From contig NZ_CP082928.1 of assembly GCF_023517795.1 (NCBI RefSeq), positions 3,472,001-3,536,000 of the forward strand: a stretch of 64,000 nucleotides of DNA, given 5' to 3'. The translations under genes were made by a program, and so were the position numbers. Below, piece by piece: positions 49,991 through 58,301 of this stretch. The number at the start of each line of letters is the position of its first letter. Position 1 is the stretch's first letter. The notes beneath the pieces were generated by a model, which worked only from the letters and a program-made list of their open reading frames with translations, was not told where the DNA came from and ran no database searches. This DNA comes from Pseudomonas fulva (GTDB lineage: Bacteria; Pseudomonadota; Gammaproteobacteria; Pseudomonadales; Pseudomonadaceae).

Positions 49991-50902
49991 ATGACCCCAC
50001 AAGAATTAAAATCCGTTCTCTCCTCCGGTCTGCTGTCCTTCCCGCTGACCGATTTCGATGCCCAAGGCGAGTTCAATCCTGAAGGCTACGTGCGCCGCCT
50101 CGAATGGCTGGCCCCGTACGGCGCCACCGCCCTGTTCGCTGCCGGCGGCACCGGTGAGTTCTTCTCCCTGGCCGCTGACGAGTATTCGTCGGTGATCAAG
50201 ACCGCCGTCGACACCTGCGCAGGCAGCGTACCGATTCTCGCCGGCGTCGGCGGTTCCACCCGTCAGGCCATCCAGTATGCACAGGAAGCCGAGCGCCTGG
50301 GCGCCAAGGGCCTGCTGCTGCTGCCGCATTACCTGACCGAAGCCTCCCAGGAAGGCGTGGCCGCCCATGTCGAGCAGGTCTGCAAATCGGTGAAGATCGG
50401 CGTGGTGGTCTACAACCGCAACGTCTGCCGCCTGACCGCGCCGCTGCTCGAGCAGTTGGCCGAGCGCTGCCCGAACCTGATCGGCTACAAGGACGGCCTG
50501 GGCGATATCGAGTTGATGGTGTCGATCCGTCGTCGCCTGGGTGATCGCTTCAGCTACCTCGGCGGCCTGCCGACCGCGGAAGTCTATGCCGCGGCCTACA
50601 AGGCCCTGGGCGTGCCGGTCTACTCCTCGGCGGTGTTTAACTTCATCCCGAAAACCGCGATGGACTTCTACCACGCCATCGCCAAGGACGATCACGCCAC
50701 CGTCGCCAAGATCATCGACGACTTCTTCCTGCCGTACCTGGACATCCGTAACCGCAAGGCCGGTTACGCCGTGAGCATCGTCAAGGCCGGTGCCAGGATC
50801 TCCGGTTACGATGCCGGTCCGGTCCGCGCGCCGCTGACCGATCTGCTGCCCGACGAGTACGAGAAGCTGGCTGCGCTGATCAAGGCGCAAGGCGCGCAAT
50901 AA
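49991..50902 (+). CDS. kdgD: 5-dehydro-4-deoxyglucarate dehydratase, copy 1
   Basis: Removes water and CO2 from 5-keto-4-deoxy-glucarate to give 2,5-dioxopentanoate (alpha-ketoglutarate semialdehyde). The 303-residue DHDPS-family TIM barrel has GGTGEFFSL (residues 52-60), the catalytic tyrosine in VVVYNRNV (Tyr141) and the Schiff-base lysine in [13 protein letters not shown] (Lys167). It differs from copy 2 at 18 residues by my reading. It has its own operator and terminator and is probably monocistronic. Confidence 0.94.
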   Translation: MTPQELKSVLSSGLLSFPLTDFDAQGEFNPEGYVRRLEWLAPYGATALFAAGGTGEFFSLAADEYSSVIKTAVDTCAGSVPILAGVGGSTRQAIQYAQEAERLGAKGLLLLPHYLTEASQEGVAAHVEQVCKSVKIGVVVYNRNVCRLTAPLLEQLAERCPNLIGYKDGLGDIELMVSIRRRLGDRFSYLGGLPTAEVYAAAYKALGVPVYSSAVFNFIPKTAMDFYHAIAKDDHATVAKIIDDFFLPYLDIRNRKAGYAVSIVKAGARISGYDAGPVRAPLTDLLPDEYEKLAALIKAQGAQ

Positions 50903-50920
50903 AGCGTCTGCCCGTTACTC

Positions 50921-50951
50921 GAAAAGGCCGCTGTTTACAGCAGCCTTTTCC
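50921..50951 (+). terminator. Rho-independent terminator after kdgD copy 1
   Basis: AAAAGGCCGCTG-TTTA-CAGCAGCCTTTT forms a stem with one mismatch and a T-rich end, 18 bases past the stop. The loop TTTA and stem design recur after copy 2, so the duplication included the terminator. Confidence 0.8.
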
Positions 50952-51355
50952 TATTGTGGGGGAGGGGAGCCCCGTGGATGGGGCGGGCCGCGTAGGCCGC
51001 TCAAAGGTAAAAGGCCTCACCTCCATGACCTGACCCATACGCCTGAGCGACAGGCCGACCCCTCAAGGGAGCAGGCCATGCCCGCGATGGGATTCGATGG
51101 GCAGCTGCGTGTCTCGGCACGGTTCGATGCCCGTAATGCTGGTAGCAGGTGCGCCTAGATGTCACGCCCATGGCGTGCGCCCGCGAAAACGCTGCATTGT
51201 GCAGCCCCTGCCGTTCCCGCAGAGCATCCGACTATAGTCGGGCAATCGTAAAAACCGACCTCATCAGGCTTGGCTTTTTTATAGTTGTACGATAACGTAT
51301 GACTTCATCTGGTCGCTAACGGCCCCTAACGTTTTCCTCCAAGGGTGTAAGAAGA
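50952..51355. other. Gap between the two kdgD copies
   Basis: No gene is supported in these 404 bases. They include a GC-rich stretch with a GCCCGCGATGGG element (about 51081-51092) shared with the REP-like sequence at 52371, and an A/T-rich part (51270-51300) with the FadR-type site B. The short open frames here have non-native codon use. This spacer lacks resemblance to the region before copy 1 outside the operator and the 10-20 bases around it. Confidence 0.5.
51283..51298 (+). promoter_or_regulatory. Predicted FadR-type operator (site B)
   Basis: AGTTGTACGATAACGT shares 14 of 16 bases with site C before kdgD copy 1 and continues as AT just as site C does. It lies 58 bases upstream of the copy 2 ATG, almost the same distance as site C from copy 1. 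Confidence 0.6.
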
Positions 51356-52267
51356 ATGACTCCACAAGAATTAAAAACCGTCCTCTCCTCCGGTCTGCTG
51401 TCCTTCCCGCTGACCGACTTCGATGCAGCAGGTGAATTCAACCGCGCAGGTTATGTGCGCCGCCTGGAGTGGCTGGCTCCCTACGGCGCCACCGCGCTGT
51501 TCGCCGCGGGCGGTACCGGTGAGTTCTTCTCCCTGGCCGCTGACGAGTATTCGTCGGTGATCAAGACCGCCGTCGACACCTGCGCAGGCAGCGTGCCGAT
51601 CCTCGCCGGCGTCGGCGGCTCCACCCGCCAGGCCATCCAGTACGCACAGGAAGCCGAGCGCCTGGGCGCCAAGGGCCTGCTGCTGCTGCCGCACTACCTG
51701 ACCGAAGCCTCCCAGGAGGGCGTCGCCGCTCACGTTGAGCAGGTCTGCAAATCGGTGAAGATCGGCGTGGTGGTCTATAACCGCAACGTCTGCCGCCTGA
51801 ACGCGACCCTGCTCGAGCAACTGGCCGAGCGTTGCCCGAACCTGATCGGCTACAAGGACGGCCTGGGCGATATCGAGCTGATGGTGTCGATCCGTCGCCG
51901 TCTGGGCGAGCGCCTGACCTACCTGGGTGGCCTGCCGACCGCCGAAGTCTACGCCGCGGCCTACAGGGCCCTGGGCGTGCCGGTCTATTCCTCGGCGGTG
52001 TTCAACTTCATCCCGAAAACCGCGATGGACTTCTACCACGCCATTGCCCGTGAAGATCACGCCACCGTTGGCAAGATCATCGACGACTTCTTCCTGCCTT
52101 ACCTGGACATCCGTAACCGTAAATCCGGTTATGCGGTGAGCATCGTCAAGGCGGGCGCCAAGATCGCCGGTTACGACGCCGGTCCGGTTCGCGCCCCGCT
52201 GACCGAGCTGCTGCCGGACGAATACGAGAAGCTGGCAGCGCTGATCGACGCCCAGGGCGCTCAGTAA
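51356..52267 (+). CDS. kdgD: 5-dehydro-4-deoxyglucarate dehydratase, copy 2
   Basis: Second copy of the enzyme, 303 residues, about 94% identical to copy 1 (18 differences by my reading). Most changes are conservative (Lys/Arg, Asp/Glu, Ser/Thr). Notable ones are [10 protein letters not shown] in place of [10 protein letters not shown], and RLTYLGG in place of RFSYLGG. All catalytic motifs are kept ([23 protein letters not shown]). It has its own operator (site B) and terminator. The third-position pattern looks native, so the duplication is probably within this lineage. Confidence 0.94.
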   Translation: MTPQELKTVLSSGLLSFPLTDFDAAGEFNRAGYVRRLEWLAPYGATALFAAGGTGEFFSLAADEYSSVIKTAVDTCAGSVPILAGVGGSTRQAIQYAQEAERLGAKGLLLLPHYLTEASQEGVAAHVEQVCKSVKIGVVVYNRNVCRLNATLLEQLAERCPNLIGYKDGLGDIELMVSIRRRLGERLTYLGGLPTAEVYAAAYRALGVPVYSSAVFNFIPKTAMDFYHAIAREDHATVGKIIDDFFLPYLDIRNRKSGYAVSIVKAGAKIAGYDAGPVRAPLTELLPDEYEKLAALIDAQGAQ

Positions 52268-52288
52268 GTCCCGGCGCTCGTTGCCCAC

Positions 52289-52314
52289 GAAGGCCACTGT
52301 TTACAGTGGCCTTT
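52289..52314 (+). terminator. Rho-independent terminator after kdgD copy 2
   Basis: AAGGCCACTG-TTTA-CAGTGGCCTT is a perfect stem followed by TT, 21 bases past the stop codon. Confidence 0.85.
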
Positions 52315-52370
52315 TGCATCGTGGGGCAGGGCAGCCTCTGGTTTATCACCGGGGGCGAAGAGCTGAGCGC

Positions 52371-52412
52371 TTGTGGGAGCGGGCGGGGACGCCTAGTCCA
52401 TGCCCGCGATGG
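52371..52412. repeat. REP-like palindromic element
   Basis: TTGTGGGAGCGGGC...GCCCGCGATGGG has the GTGGGAGCGG-type head and inverted GCGGGC/GCCCGC core common to Pseudomonas REP sequences. A partial relative (GCCCGCGATGGG) lies in the kdgD spacer near 51081. Confidence 0.55.
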
Positions 52413-52513
52413 GCTGATGGGGTGCACCCTGCACAGCCGATTACCGCCGCTCTCTGGTTGCCGCCTGAGTGGCTGGTTAAGATGGGTGATCCTCCACGCA
52501 ACTGCGGCCCGTC

Positions 52514-53554
52514 ATGGCAAAGAAATCTCGCGCTTCATCTTCCTCCACGCCTGCGAGCAAGGGTGCGAGCGTGACGCTGATCGACGTGGCCAAGGTGGCC
52601 GGCGTTTCGCCGATCACCGTGTCCCGCGCTCTGCACCGGCCCGAGGTGGTCAGCGAAAGCGCCCGCAAGAAGGTGCTCGAAGCGGTGCGGGTGACCGGCT
52701 ACGTGCCGAACATGCTGGCGGGCGGCCTGGCCTCTAACAAGAGCCGGCTGGTGGCGATTTTCGTGCCGACCATCGCCCACTCGATCTTCGCCGAAACCGT
52801 GCAATCACTGATGGATCACCTGACCACCGCGGGCTACCAGACCATGATCGGCCTGACCGGTTATTCGGCCGAGCAGGAAGAGCGCCTGCTCGGCGCAGTG
52901 CTTGGTCGGCGCCCCGATGGCATCGTGCTGACCGGCACCCTGCACACCGAGGAGAGCCGGCTGCGCCTGCAGGCGGCGGGCATTCCAGTGGTCGAGGCCT
53001 GGGACCTGGGCGCATCGCCCATCGACATGCAGGTGGGCTTCTCCCACGAGAGGGTCGGCCAGGCGATTGCCGATCACCTGCATGGCAAGGGCTATCGCCG
53101 CTTCGCCATCGTTTCGGTCGATGATTCCCGGGCGCTCAAGCGCGGCAGCAGCGTGATCGACCAGCTCAAGGCGCTGGGCATCGACGAGGTGCCCATGGCC
53201 GTGCTGGCGGCACCGGCCACCTTGCAAAGCGGCAGGGAAGGGCTGCGTCAGCTGCTTGCCGACGGGCATGCCCCGCAGGTGATCGTCTGCAGCTCGGACA
53301 CCGTGGCCCAGGGCATCCTTGCAGAAGCGGCGAGCCGAGGTATCGAGGTGCCCGACCAACTGGCCGTCATGGGCTTCGGGGACCTGTCCAGTGCGGCCCA
53401 TCTTCATCCAGCGCTGTCGACAGTGAACGTCGATGGCCGGCGCATGGGCAAGCAGGTTGCCAGCGCGCTGCTGCAGCGGTTTCGCGAGGGGGGTGAGCAG
53501 CAACCGGTGCGTCTGGATACCGGCTTCACGCTGATCGATCGCGAAACCACCTGA
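52514..53554 (+). CDS. LacI-family transcriptional regulator
   Basis: A 346-residue repressor with a LacI helix-turn-helix at residues about 19-66 (VTLIDVAKVAGVSPITVSRA, hinge region VPNMLAGGLASNKSRLVAIF) and a periplasmic-binding-protein-like sugar domain (VGFSHERVGQAIADHLHGKG; VICSSDTVAQGILAEAASRG; VDGRRMGKQVASALLQRF). It resembles the GntR gluconate-type subgroup. It lies 416 bases upstream of the MFS transporter and galactarate dehydratase genes, whose promoter region carries two identical palindromes of the LacI type, so it probably controls them. A 20-residue Ser/Ala/Lys N-terminal tail precedes the DNA-binding domain. Confidence 0.9.
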   Translation: MAKKSRASSSSTPASKGASVTLIDVAKVAGVSPITVSRALHRPEVVSESARKKVLEAVRVTGYVPNMLAGGLASNKSRLVAIFVPTIAHSIFAETVQSLMDHLTTAGYQTMIGLTGYSAEQEERLLGAVLGRRPDGIVLTGTLHTEESRLRLQAAGIPVVEAWDLGASPIDMQVGFSHERVGQAIADHLHGKGYRRFAIVSVDDSRALKRGSSVIDQLKALGIDEVPMAVLAAPATLQSGREGLRQLLADGHAPQVIVCSSDTVAQGILAEAASRGIEVPDQLAVMGFGDLSSAAHLHPALSTVNVDGRRMGKQVASALLQRFREGGEQQPVRLDTGFTLIDRETT

Positions 53555-53606
53555 CTTGGATCGGCTTCTTATCGGACAACTGACAACGTAGCGATTATTT
53601 GCTTGA

Positions 53607-53622
53607 ATGATTGCGCAATCAT
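53607..53622. promoter_or_regulatory. Predicted LacI-type operator O1
   Basis: ATGATTGCGCAATCAT is a perfect 16-base palindrome with the central CG typical of LacI-family sites. It falls between TTGAAT and TAAAGT, which are 16 bases apart and may be the -35 and -10 boxes, so binding would block RNA polymerase. Confidence 0.7.
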
Positions 53623-53673
53623 AGTAAAGTCGGTCGTGTAGCGAACTGCGTGGCGCCGTATTCAATGCCGCAT

Positions 53674-53687
53674 TGATTGCGCAATCA
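53674..53687. promoter_or_regulatory. Predicted LacI-type operator O2
   Basis: TGATTGCGCAATCA repeats the core of O1 exactly. Centre-to-centre distance is 66 bases, close to six DNA turns, so looping between bound dimers is possible. Nothing else in 53555-53970 looks like a gene; the 280 bases after O2 form an unusually long leader before the MFS gene. Confidence 0.7.
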
Positions 53688-53940
53688 TCGATTGCCGATC
53701 TGCGAGCCAGGCGCCGTCAGCCAATAAGGATAATAAAGCCGTGAAAAACAGTATCCGCACGTCCTCTCCAGGCCCCGACACGGGCCCTATTCGCTTGTCC
53801 CCGTCTGCGTCCAACGCCACGAGACCCTACCCGGGTGTCGCGACGGCTGCTGCCACGAGCTAGCCGGCCAGATACAGCTCCGTTTTCAGACTTCATGACC
53901 CCGCCCCTGGGCGGCTGGCGCGTCCGCACGCGCCTGTCAG

Positions 53941-53953
53941 CAATAAAAATAAC
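53941..53953 (+). promoter_or_regulatory. Hfq/Crc-type A-rich motif before the MFS gene
   Basis: CAATAAAAATAAC fits AAnAAnAA repeats and lies just before the GAGGTGAG ribosome-binding site of the transporter gene. It is weaker than the dctP motif because the spacer bases are mostly A. Confidence 0.45.
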
Positions 53954-53970
53954 ATCGAGGTGAGATCTCC

Positions 53971-55323
53971 ATGGGAGACACAAAGAAAACCCACGTCCGT
54001 TACCTGATACTGCTGATGCTGTTTCTGGTGACCACCATCAACTACGCCGACCGCGCCACCATTTCCATCGCAGGCTCCAGCATGCAGAAGGATCTGGGCA
54101 TCGATGCGGTCACCCTCGGCTATATCTTTTCCGCCTTCGGCTGGGCCTACGTGATCGGGCAGATTCCGGGTGGCTGGCTGCTCGACCGTTTCGGCTCCAA
54201 GCGCGTGTACGCCGCCGGCATCTTCATCTGGTCGCTGTTCACCCTGCTGCAGGGCTTCGTCGGCATGATGCCGGTGGCCTGGGCCGTGGTGACCCTGTTC
54301 GTGCTGCGCTTCATGGTCGGCTTCGCCGAAGCGCCGTCCTTCCCGGGTAACGCCCGTATCGTCGCGGCCTGGTTCCCGACGGCCGAGCGCGGCACCGCCT
54401 CGGCGATCTTCAACTCGGCGCAGTATTTCGCCACCGCGCTGTTCGCGCCGCTGATGGGCTGGATCGTCTACGCCTTCGGCTGGGAGCATGTGTTCGTGGT
54501 CATGGGCGTGCTGGGCATCGTCTTCGCCGGCATCTGGATGAAGACCATCTACAACCCCAAGGAACACCCGCGCATCAGTGCCGCCGAGGTCGACCACATC
54601 GCCAGCAACGGCGGCCTGGTCGACATGGACCAGTCCAAGGGCAGCGGCGGGCCGAAGTGGCACTACATCACCCAGCTGCTGACCAACCGCATGATGGTCG
54701 GCGTGTACCTGGGGCAGTACTGCATCAACGCCATCACCTACTTCTTCCTCACCTGGTTCCCGGTCTACCTGGTGCAGGAGCGCGGCATGACCATTCTCAA
54801 GGCCGGCTTCATCGCCTCCCTGCCGGCAATCATGGGGTTCGTCGGCGGCGTGCTCGGCGGGGTGATCTCCGACTGGCTGCTGCGCCGTGGCCATAGCCTG
54901 ACCCTGGCGCGCAAGCTGCCCATCGTCTGCGGCCTGATGCTGTCGACCAGCATGGTGCTGTGCAACTACGTGTCGGCCGAATGGATGGTGGTCGGTTTCA
55001 TGACCCTGGCCTTCTTCGGCAAGGGGCTCGGCGCCCTCGGCTGGGCCGTGGTCTCGGATACCTCGCCCAAGCAGATCGCGGGGCTGTCCGGTGGCCTGTT
55101 CAACACCTTCGGCAATATCGCCTCGATCACCACGCCCATCGTCATCGGCTACATCATCAGCGCCACCGGCTCGTTCAAGTGGGCACTGGTGTACGTCGGC
55201 GCCAACGCCCTGGTCGCGGTGTTCAGCTACCTGTTCATCGTCGGTCGCATTCAGCGCGTGGTGCTGAAGGATGAAAACGGCCAGGCGCTCGGCGAGCAGG
55301 CTTCGCCTGCACCGGCAACCTGA
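53971..55323 (+). CDS. gudP: MFS aldarate transporter (GudP/GarP-like)
   Basis: A 450-residue inner-membrane carrier with 12 membrane helices of the anion:cation symporter (ACS) family, the same length as E. coli GudP and GarP. Family marks: TTINYADRATISIAGSSMQK (helix 1, residues about 18-37), GWLLDRFGSKRVYAAGIFIW, FMVGFAEAPSFPGNARIVAA and WFPTAERGTASAIFNSAQY. It should import glucarate or galactarate with protons. It precedes galactarate dehydratase by 67 bases and is under predicted LacI control. Confidence 0.88.
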   Translation: MGDTKKTHVRYLILLMLFLVTTINYADRATISIAGSSMQKDLGIDAVTLGYIFSAFGWAYVIGQIPGGWLLDRFGSKRVYAAGIFIWSLFTLLQGFVGMMPVAWAVVTLFVLRFMVGFAEAPSFPGNARIVAAWFPTAERGTASAIFNSAQYFATALFAPLMGWIVYAFGWEHVFVVMGVLGIVFAGIWMKTIYNPKEHPRISAAEVDHIASNGGLVDMDQSKGSGGPKWHYITQLLTNRMMVGVYLGQYCINAITYFFLTWFPVYLVQERGMTILKAGFIASLPAIMGFVGGVLGGVISDWLLRRGHSLTLARKLPIVCGLMLSTSMVLCNYVSAEWMVVGFMTLAFFGKGLGALGWAVVSDTSPKQIAGLSGGLFNTFGNIASITTPIVIGYIISATGSFKWALVYVGANALVAVFSYLFIVGRIQRVVLKDENGQALGEQASPAPAT

Positions 55324-55368
55324 CCGCCAGCGGCCTCGCCGGGCAGGCGAGGCCGCAACCGTGTTTCT

Positions 55369-55383
55369 ACAACAAGAAAAGGA
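55369..55383 (+). promoter_or_regulatory. Hfq/Crc catabolite-activity motif before garD
   Basis: ACAACAAGAAAAGGA combines AACAAGAA with the AAAGGA ribosome-binding site of the galactarate dehydratase gene. Confidence 0.52.
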
Positions 55384-55390
55384 TTAGCCC

Positions 55391-56947
55391 ATGGACCTCA
55401 TTCAGCATCAGGACTCCCCGCGATACATCCGCCTGCATCCCGATGACAACGTCGGTGTGGTGGTCAACGAACAGGGGGTGGCGGCCGGTGGCCGTTTCGC
55501 CGATGGCCTGGCGGCACTGGAAGGCATACCCCAGAGCCACAAGGTGTCGCTGGTGGCGATTCCCGAAGGCGGCAGCGTGGTGCGCTACGGGGAAGTGATC
55601 GGCTACGCCCTCGATCCCATTCCTGCCGGCACCTGGGTGACCGAGGCGCTGTTGCGCATGCCCGAGCCGCCGGTGCTGGACAACCTGCCCAAGGCGACCA
55701 TCGAGGCACCGACGCCCGAACCGCTGGAAGGCTACACCTTCGAAGGCTTCCGCAACGCCGACGGCAGCGTCGGCACGCGCAACATCCTCGGCGTGACCAC
55801 CACGGTGCAGTGCGTGGTCGGCGTGCTCGACCACTGCGTCGAGCGCGTGCGCAAGGAAATCCTGCCCAGGTACCCGAACGTCGACGACGTGGTGCCGCTG
55901 TCGCACAGCTACGGCTGCGGCGTGGCGATCAACGCGCCGGACGCGGTGGTGCCGATCCGCACTCTCTACAACATCAGCCGCAACCCCAACCTGGGCGGCC
56001 AGGCGCTGGTGATCAGCCTGGGCTGCGAGAAATTGCAGGCCCATCAGCTGATGGACGGTGATGCCCTGACCTGTGGCCAGGACGAGGAACAATGGCTGTT
56101 CCGCCTGCAGGATTCGGGCACCGGCTTCGCCGGCATGATCGAGCAGATCATGGGCATGATCGAGGATCGCCTGAAGGTGCTCGACCAGCGTCGCCGGGAA
56201 ACCGTGCCGGCCAGCGAACTGGTGGTGGGCATGCAGTGCGGCGGTAGTGACGCCTTCTCGGGCATCACCGCCAACCCGGCGCTGGGCGTGGCGGCCGACC
56301 TGCTGGTGCGGGCCGGCGCCACCGTGATGTTCTCCGAGAACACCGAGGTGCGTGACGGCATCCATCTGCTGACGCCGCGCGCCTCGACCGTCGAGGTCGC
56401 CGATGCGCTGATCCGCGAGATGGACTGGTACGACCGCTACTTGGAGCGGGGCATGGCTGATCGCAGCGCCAACACCACGCCGGGCAACAAGAAGGGCGGC
56501 CTGAACAATATCGTCGAAAAGGCCATGGGCTCCATCGCCAAGTCCGGCAACAGCCCGATCGTCGGGGTGGTTTCGCCCGGCGAGCGGATCCGTGGCAAGG
56601 GCCTGTGGTTCTGCGCCACGCCGGCCAGCGACTTCATCTGCGGCACCCTGCAACTGGCCGCCGGCATGAACCTGCACATCTTCACCACCGGGCGCGGTAC
56701 GCCCTACGGCCTGTCCATGGTGCCGGTGATCAAGGTGGCCACCCGCACCCAGCTGGCCGAGCGCTGGCCGGACCTGATCGACGTGGATGCCGGGCAGATC
56801 ACCTCGGGGCGCATGAGCCTCGAAGAGATGGGCTGGCACATCTTCCAGCTCTATCTGGATGTCGCCAGTGGCAGGAAACAGACCTGGGCTGAGAAGCATC
56901 GCCTGCACAACGACTTGGTGCTGTTTAACCCGGCCCCAGTCACCTGA
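55391..56947 (+). CDS. garD: Galactarate dehydratase
   Basis: Dehydrates galactarate to 5-keto-4-deoxy-glucarate, the substrate of KdgD. The 518-residue product has the N-terminal SAF domain ([20 protein letters not shown], residues 11-30) and the UxaA/GarD catalytic region with [39 protein letters not shown] and the [20 protein letters not shown] cysteines that could bind iron. Length is near that of E. coli GarD (523). Altronate dehydratase (UxaA) belongs to the same family, but the neighbouring kdgD and udh genes favour galactarate. It is cotranscribed with the MFS gene. Confidence 0.88.
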   Translation: MDLIQHQDSPRYIRLHPDDNVGVVVNEQGVAAGGRFADGLAALEGIPQSHKVSLVAIPEGGSVVRYGEVIGYALDPIPAGTWVTEALLRMPEPPVLDNLPKATIEAPTPEPLEGYTFEGFRNADGSVGTRNILGVTTTVQCVVGVLDHCVERVRKEILPRYPNVDDVVPLSHSYGCGVAINAPDAVVPIRTLYNISRNPNLGGQALVISLGCEKLQAHQLMDGDALTCGQDEEQWLFRLQDSGTGFAGMIEQIMGMIEDRLKVLDQRRRETVPASELVVGMQCGGSDAFSGITANPALGVAADLLVRAGATVMFSENTEVRDGIHLLTPRASTVEVADALIREMDWYDRYLERGMADRSANTTPGNKKGGLNNIVEKAMGSIAKSGNSPIVGVVSPGERIRGKGLWFCATPASDFICGTLQLAAGMNLHIFTTGRGTPYGLSMVPVIKVATRTQLAERWPDLIDVDAGQITSGRMSLEEMGWHIFQLYLDVASGRKQTWAEKHRLHNDLVLFNPAPVT

Positions 56948-56980
56948 GAACCCGCCCCAAGTCAGCTGCGCGTCGGCCCT

Positions 56981-57130
56981 GCGGCGTTAAAAACAGGCTC
57001 GGAAGCCGCTTGCGGCTAACGCGCTTTAGCGCGGCTCTGAAGGAGCGAGCGGAGCGAGTCATGCTCATGTACACCAGTACAGTCGGACGCGACCCCGGCC
57101 ACTTCCTCGCCTGTTTTTGCGGGGCCGCCT
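56981..57130. repeat. Dispersed Pseudomonas repeat with short terminal inverted repeats
   Basis: A non-coding block starting GGCGTTAAAAACAGGC and ending GCCTGTTTTTGCGGGGCC, so AAAAACAGGC (56989-56998) and GCCTGTTTTT (57109-57118) form 10-base inverted ends. Inside are GCTTGCGGC/GCGCTTTAGCGC hairpins and TGTACACCAGTACA (57068-57081). I recall similar blocks dispersed in Pseudomonas genomes, but only one copy is in this window. It lies 34 bases past garD. The rest of 56948-57260 has only the inverted repeat at 57165. Confidence 0.6.
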
Positions 57131-57165
57131 AGGCCTTGCAGGGCTCTAGCTCGCAAGACTCGAAG

Positions 57166-57189
57166 CGGATTCTTTCTGAGGAGAATCCC
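57166..57189. repeat. Inverted repeat upstream of the hydroxyacid dehydrogenase gene
   Basis: CGGATTCT-TTCTGAGG-AGAATCCCG forms a stem of about eight base pairs, 71 bases before the ATG at 57261. It has no T-run; role unknown. Confidence 0.4.
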
Positions 57190-57260
57190 GAGCCGCGTTG
57201 CTTTCGCCCGTGCCGGGGCAGGTATCATCCGCACTTCGATATCCACGACAGGAGAGCCGC

Positions 57261-58190
57261 ATGAGTCGTCCAACCGTGCTTCAGGTCGGTCGTTTTCCGC
57301 CGCGTTTCAATGAGCGCCTGCAGCGCGACTATCAGTTGATCCGCCTGTGGGAGCAGAAGGATTTCCTCACCGAGCGCGGCGCCGAGGTCGAAATCGTCGT
57401 CACCTCGGCGCGTTATGGTTGCTCGGCCGAGCAACTGGCGCAGATGCCCAACCTCAAGGCGATCTGCAGTTTTGGCGTTGGTTACGACTCGATTGCCGTC
57501 GATGAGGCCAAGGCCCGCGGCATCCTGATCAGCACCACGCCGGACGTGCTCAACGAGTGCGTGGCCGACACCGCCATCGGCCTGATCATCGACACCGCCC
57601 GGCAGTTCGCCGCGTCCGATCAACACGTGCGCCAAGGCAAATGGCTCAAGGGCCAGTACCCCTTGACCCGCAAGGTCAGCGGCAAGAAGCTCGGTATCGT
57701 CGGCTTCGGGCGAATCGGCAAGGAGATCGCCAAGCGCGCCGCCGGTTTCGATATGGATATCCGCTACCACAATCGCCGGCCTGACCCGAGCACCGATCAT
57801 GGCTACGAGGCCGATCTCAGGGCCCTGGCCGGCTGGGCAGATTTCCTGGTGCTGGCCTGTCCGGGCGGTGCGTCCACCCATCACCTGATCGATGCCGAGG
57901 TGCTCGCCGCCCTGGGCGCCGAGGGCATCCTGGTCAACATCGCCCGCGGCAGCGTGGTGGACGAACAGGCGCTGGTCGCGGCGCTGCAGGCCGGCACGCT
58001 GGGTGGCGCAGGGCTGGATGTATTCGAAGACGAGCCGCGGGTACCCGAGGCACTGTTCGACATGCCCAACGTGGTGCTCTTGCCCCACGTGGGCAGTGCC
58101 ACCGAGGAAACCCGGCTGGCCATGGAGAACCTGGTGTTCGATAATCTCGATGCTTTCATCGAGCGTGGTGAGTTGATCACTGCGCTTTGA
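57261..58190 (+). CDS. D-isomer-specific 2-hydroxyacid dehydrogenase
   Basis: A 309-residue NAD(P)-dependent enzyme of the glyoxylate/hydroxypyruvate reductase type. The nucleotide motif is LGIVGFGRIGKEIAKRAAGF (residues about 148-167). The catalytic residues are arginine in VNIARGSVVDEQALV (about 233), glutamate in DVFEDEPRVPE (about 262) and histidine in VLLPHVGSATEETR (about 281). AGGAGAG precedes the ATG. GhrA/GhrB and 2-ketogluconate reductases are close relatives; the substrate is not fixed, but glyoxylate, hydroxypyruvate or 2-keto-aldonate would suit the neighbouring sugar-acid genes. Confidence 0.88.
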   Translation: MSRPTVLQVGRFPPRFNERLQRDYQLIRLWEQKDFLTERGAEVEIVVTSARYGCSAEQLAQMPNLKAICSFGVGYDSIAVDEAKARGILISTTPDVLNECVADTAIGLIIDTARQFAASDQHVRQGKWLKGQYPLTRKVSGKKLGIVGFGRIGKEIAKRAAGFDMDIRYHNRRPDPSTDHGYEADLRALAGWADFLVLACPGGASTHHLIDAEVLAALGAEGILVNIARGSVVDEQALVAALQAGTLGGAGLDVFEDEPRVPEALFDMPNVVLLPHVGSATEETRLAMENLVFDNLDAFIERGELITAL

Positions 58191-58301
58191 CCGAATAGGC
58201 GAATCGTCCCCGCGACTTCGCTTATACGCGCCGGGCCACAAGCCCGACCGCGGTTTCTACCCTCGAGCGTCACCCGGTGCGCCACAAGCGCACCGGGCTC
58301 C

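Noticed and set aside
53555..53970. Hidden small gene in the long leader before the MFS transporter
   Set aside because: No frame has both a ribosome-binding site and plausible codon use; the operators and a leader explain the space.
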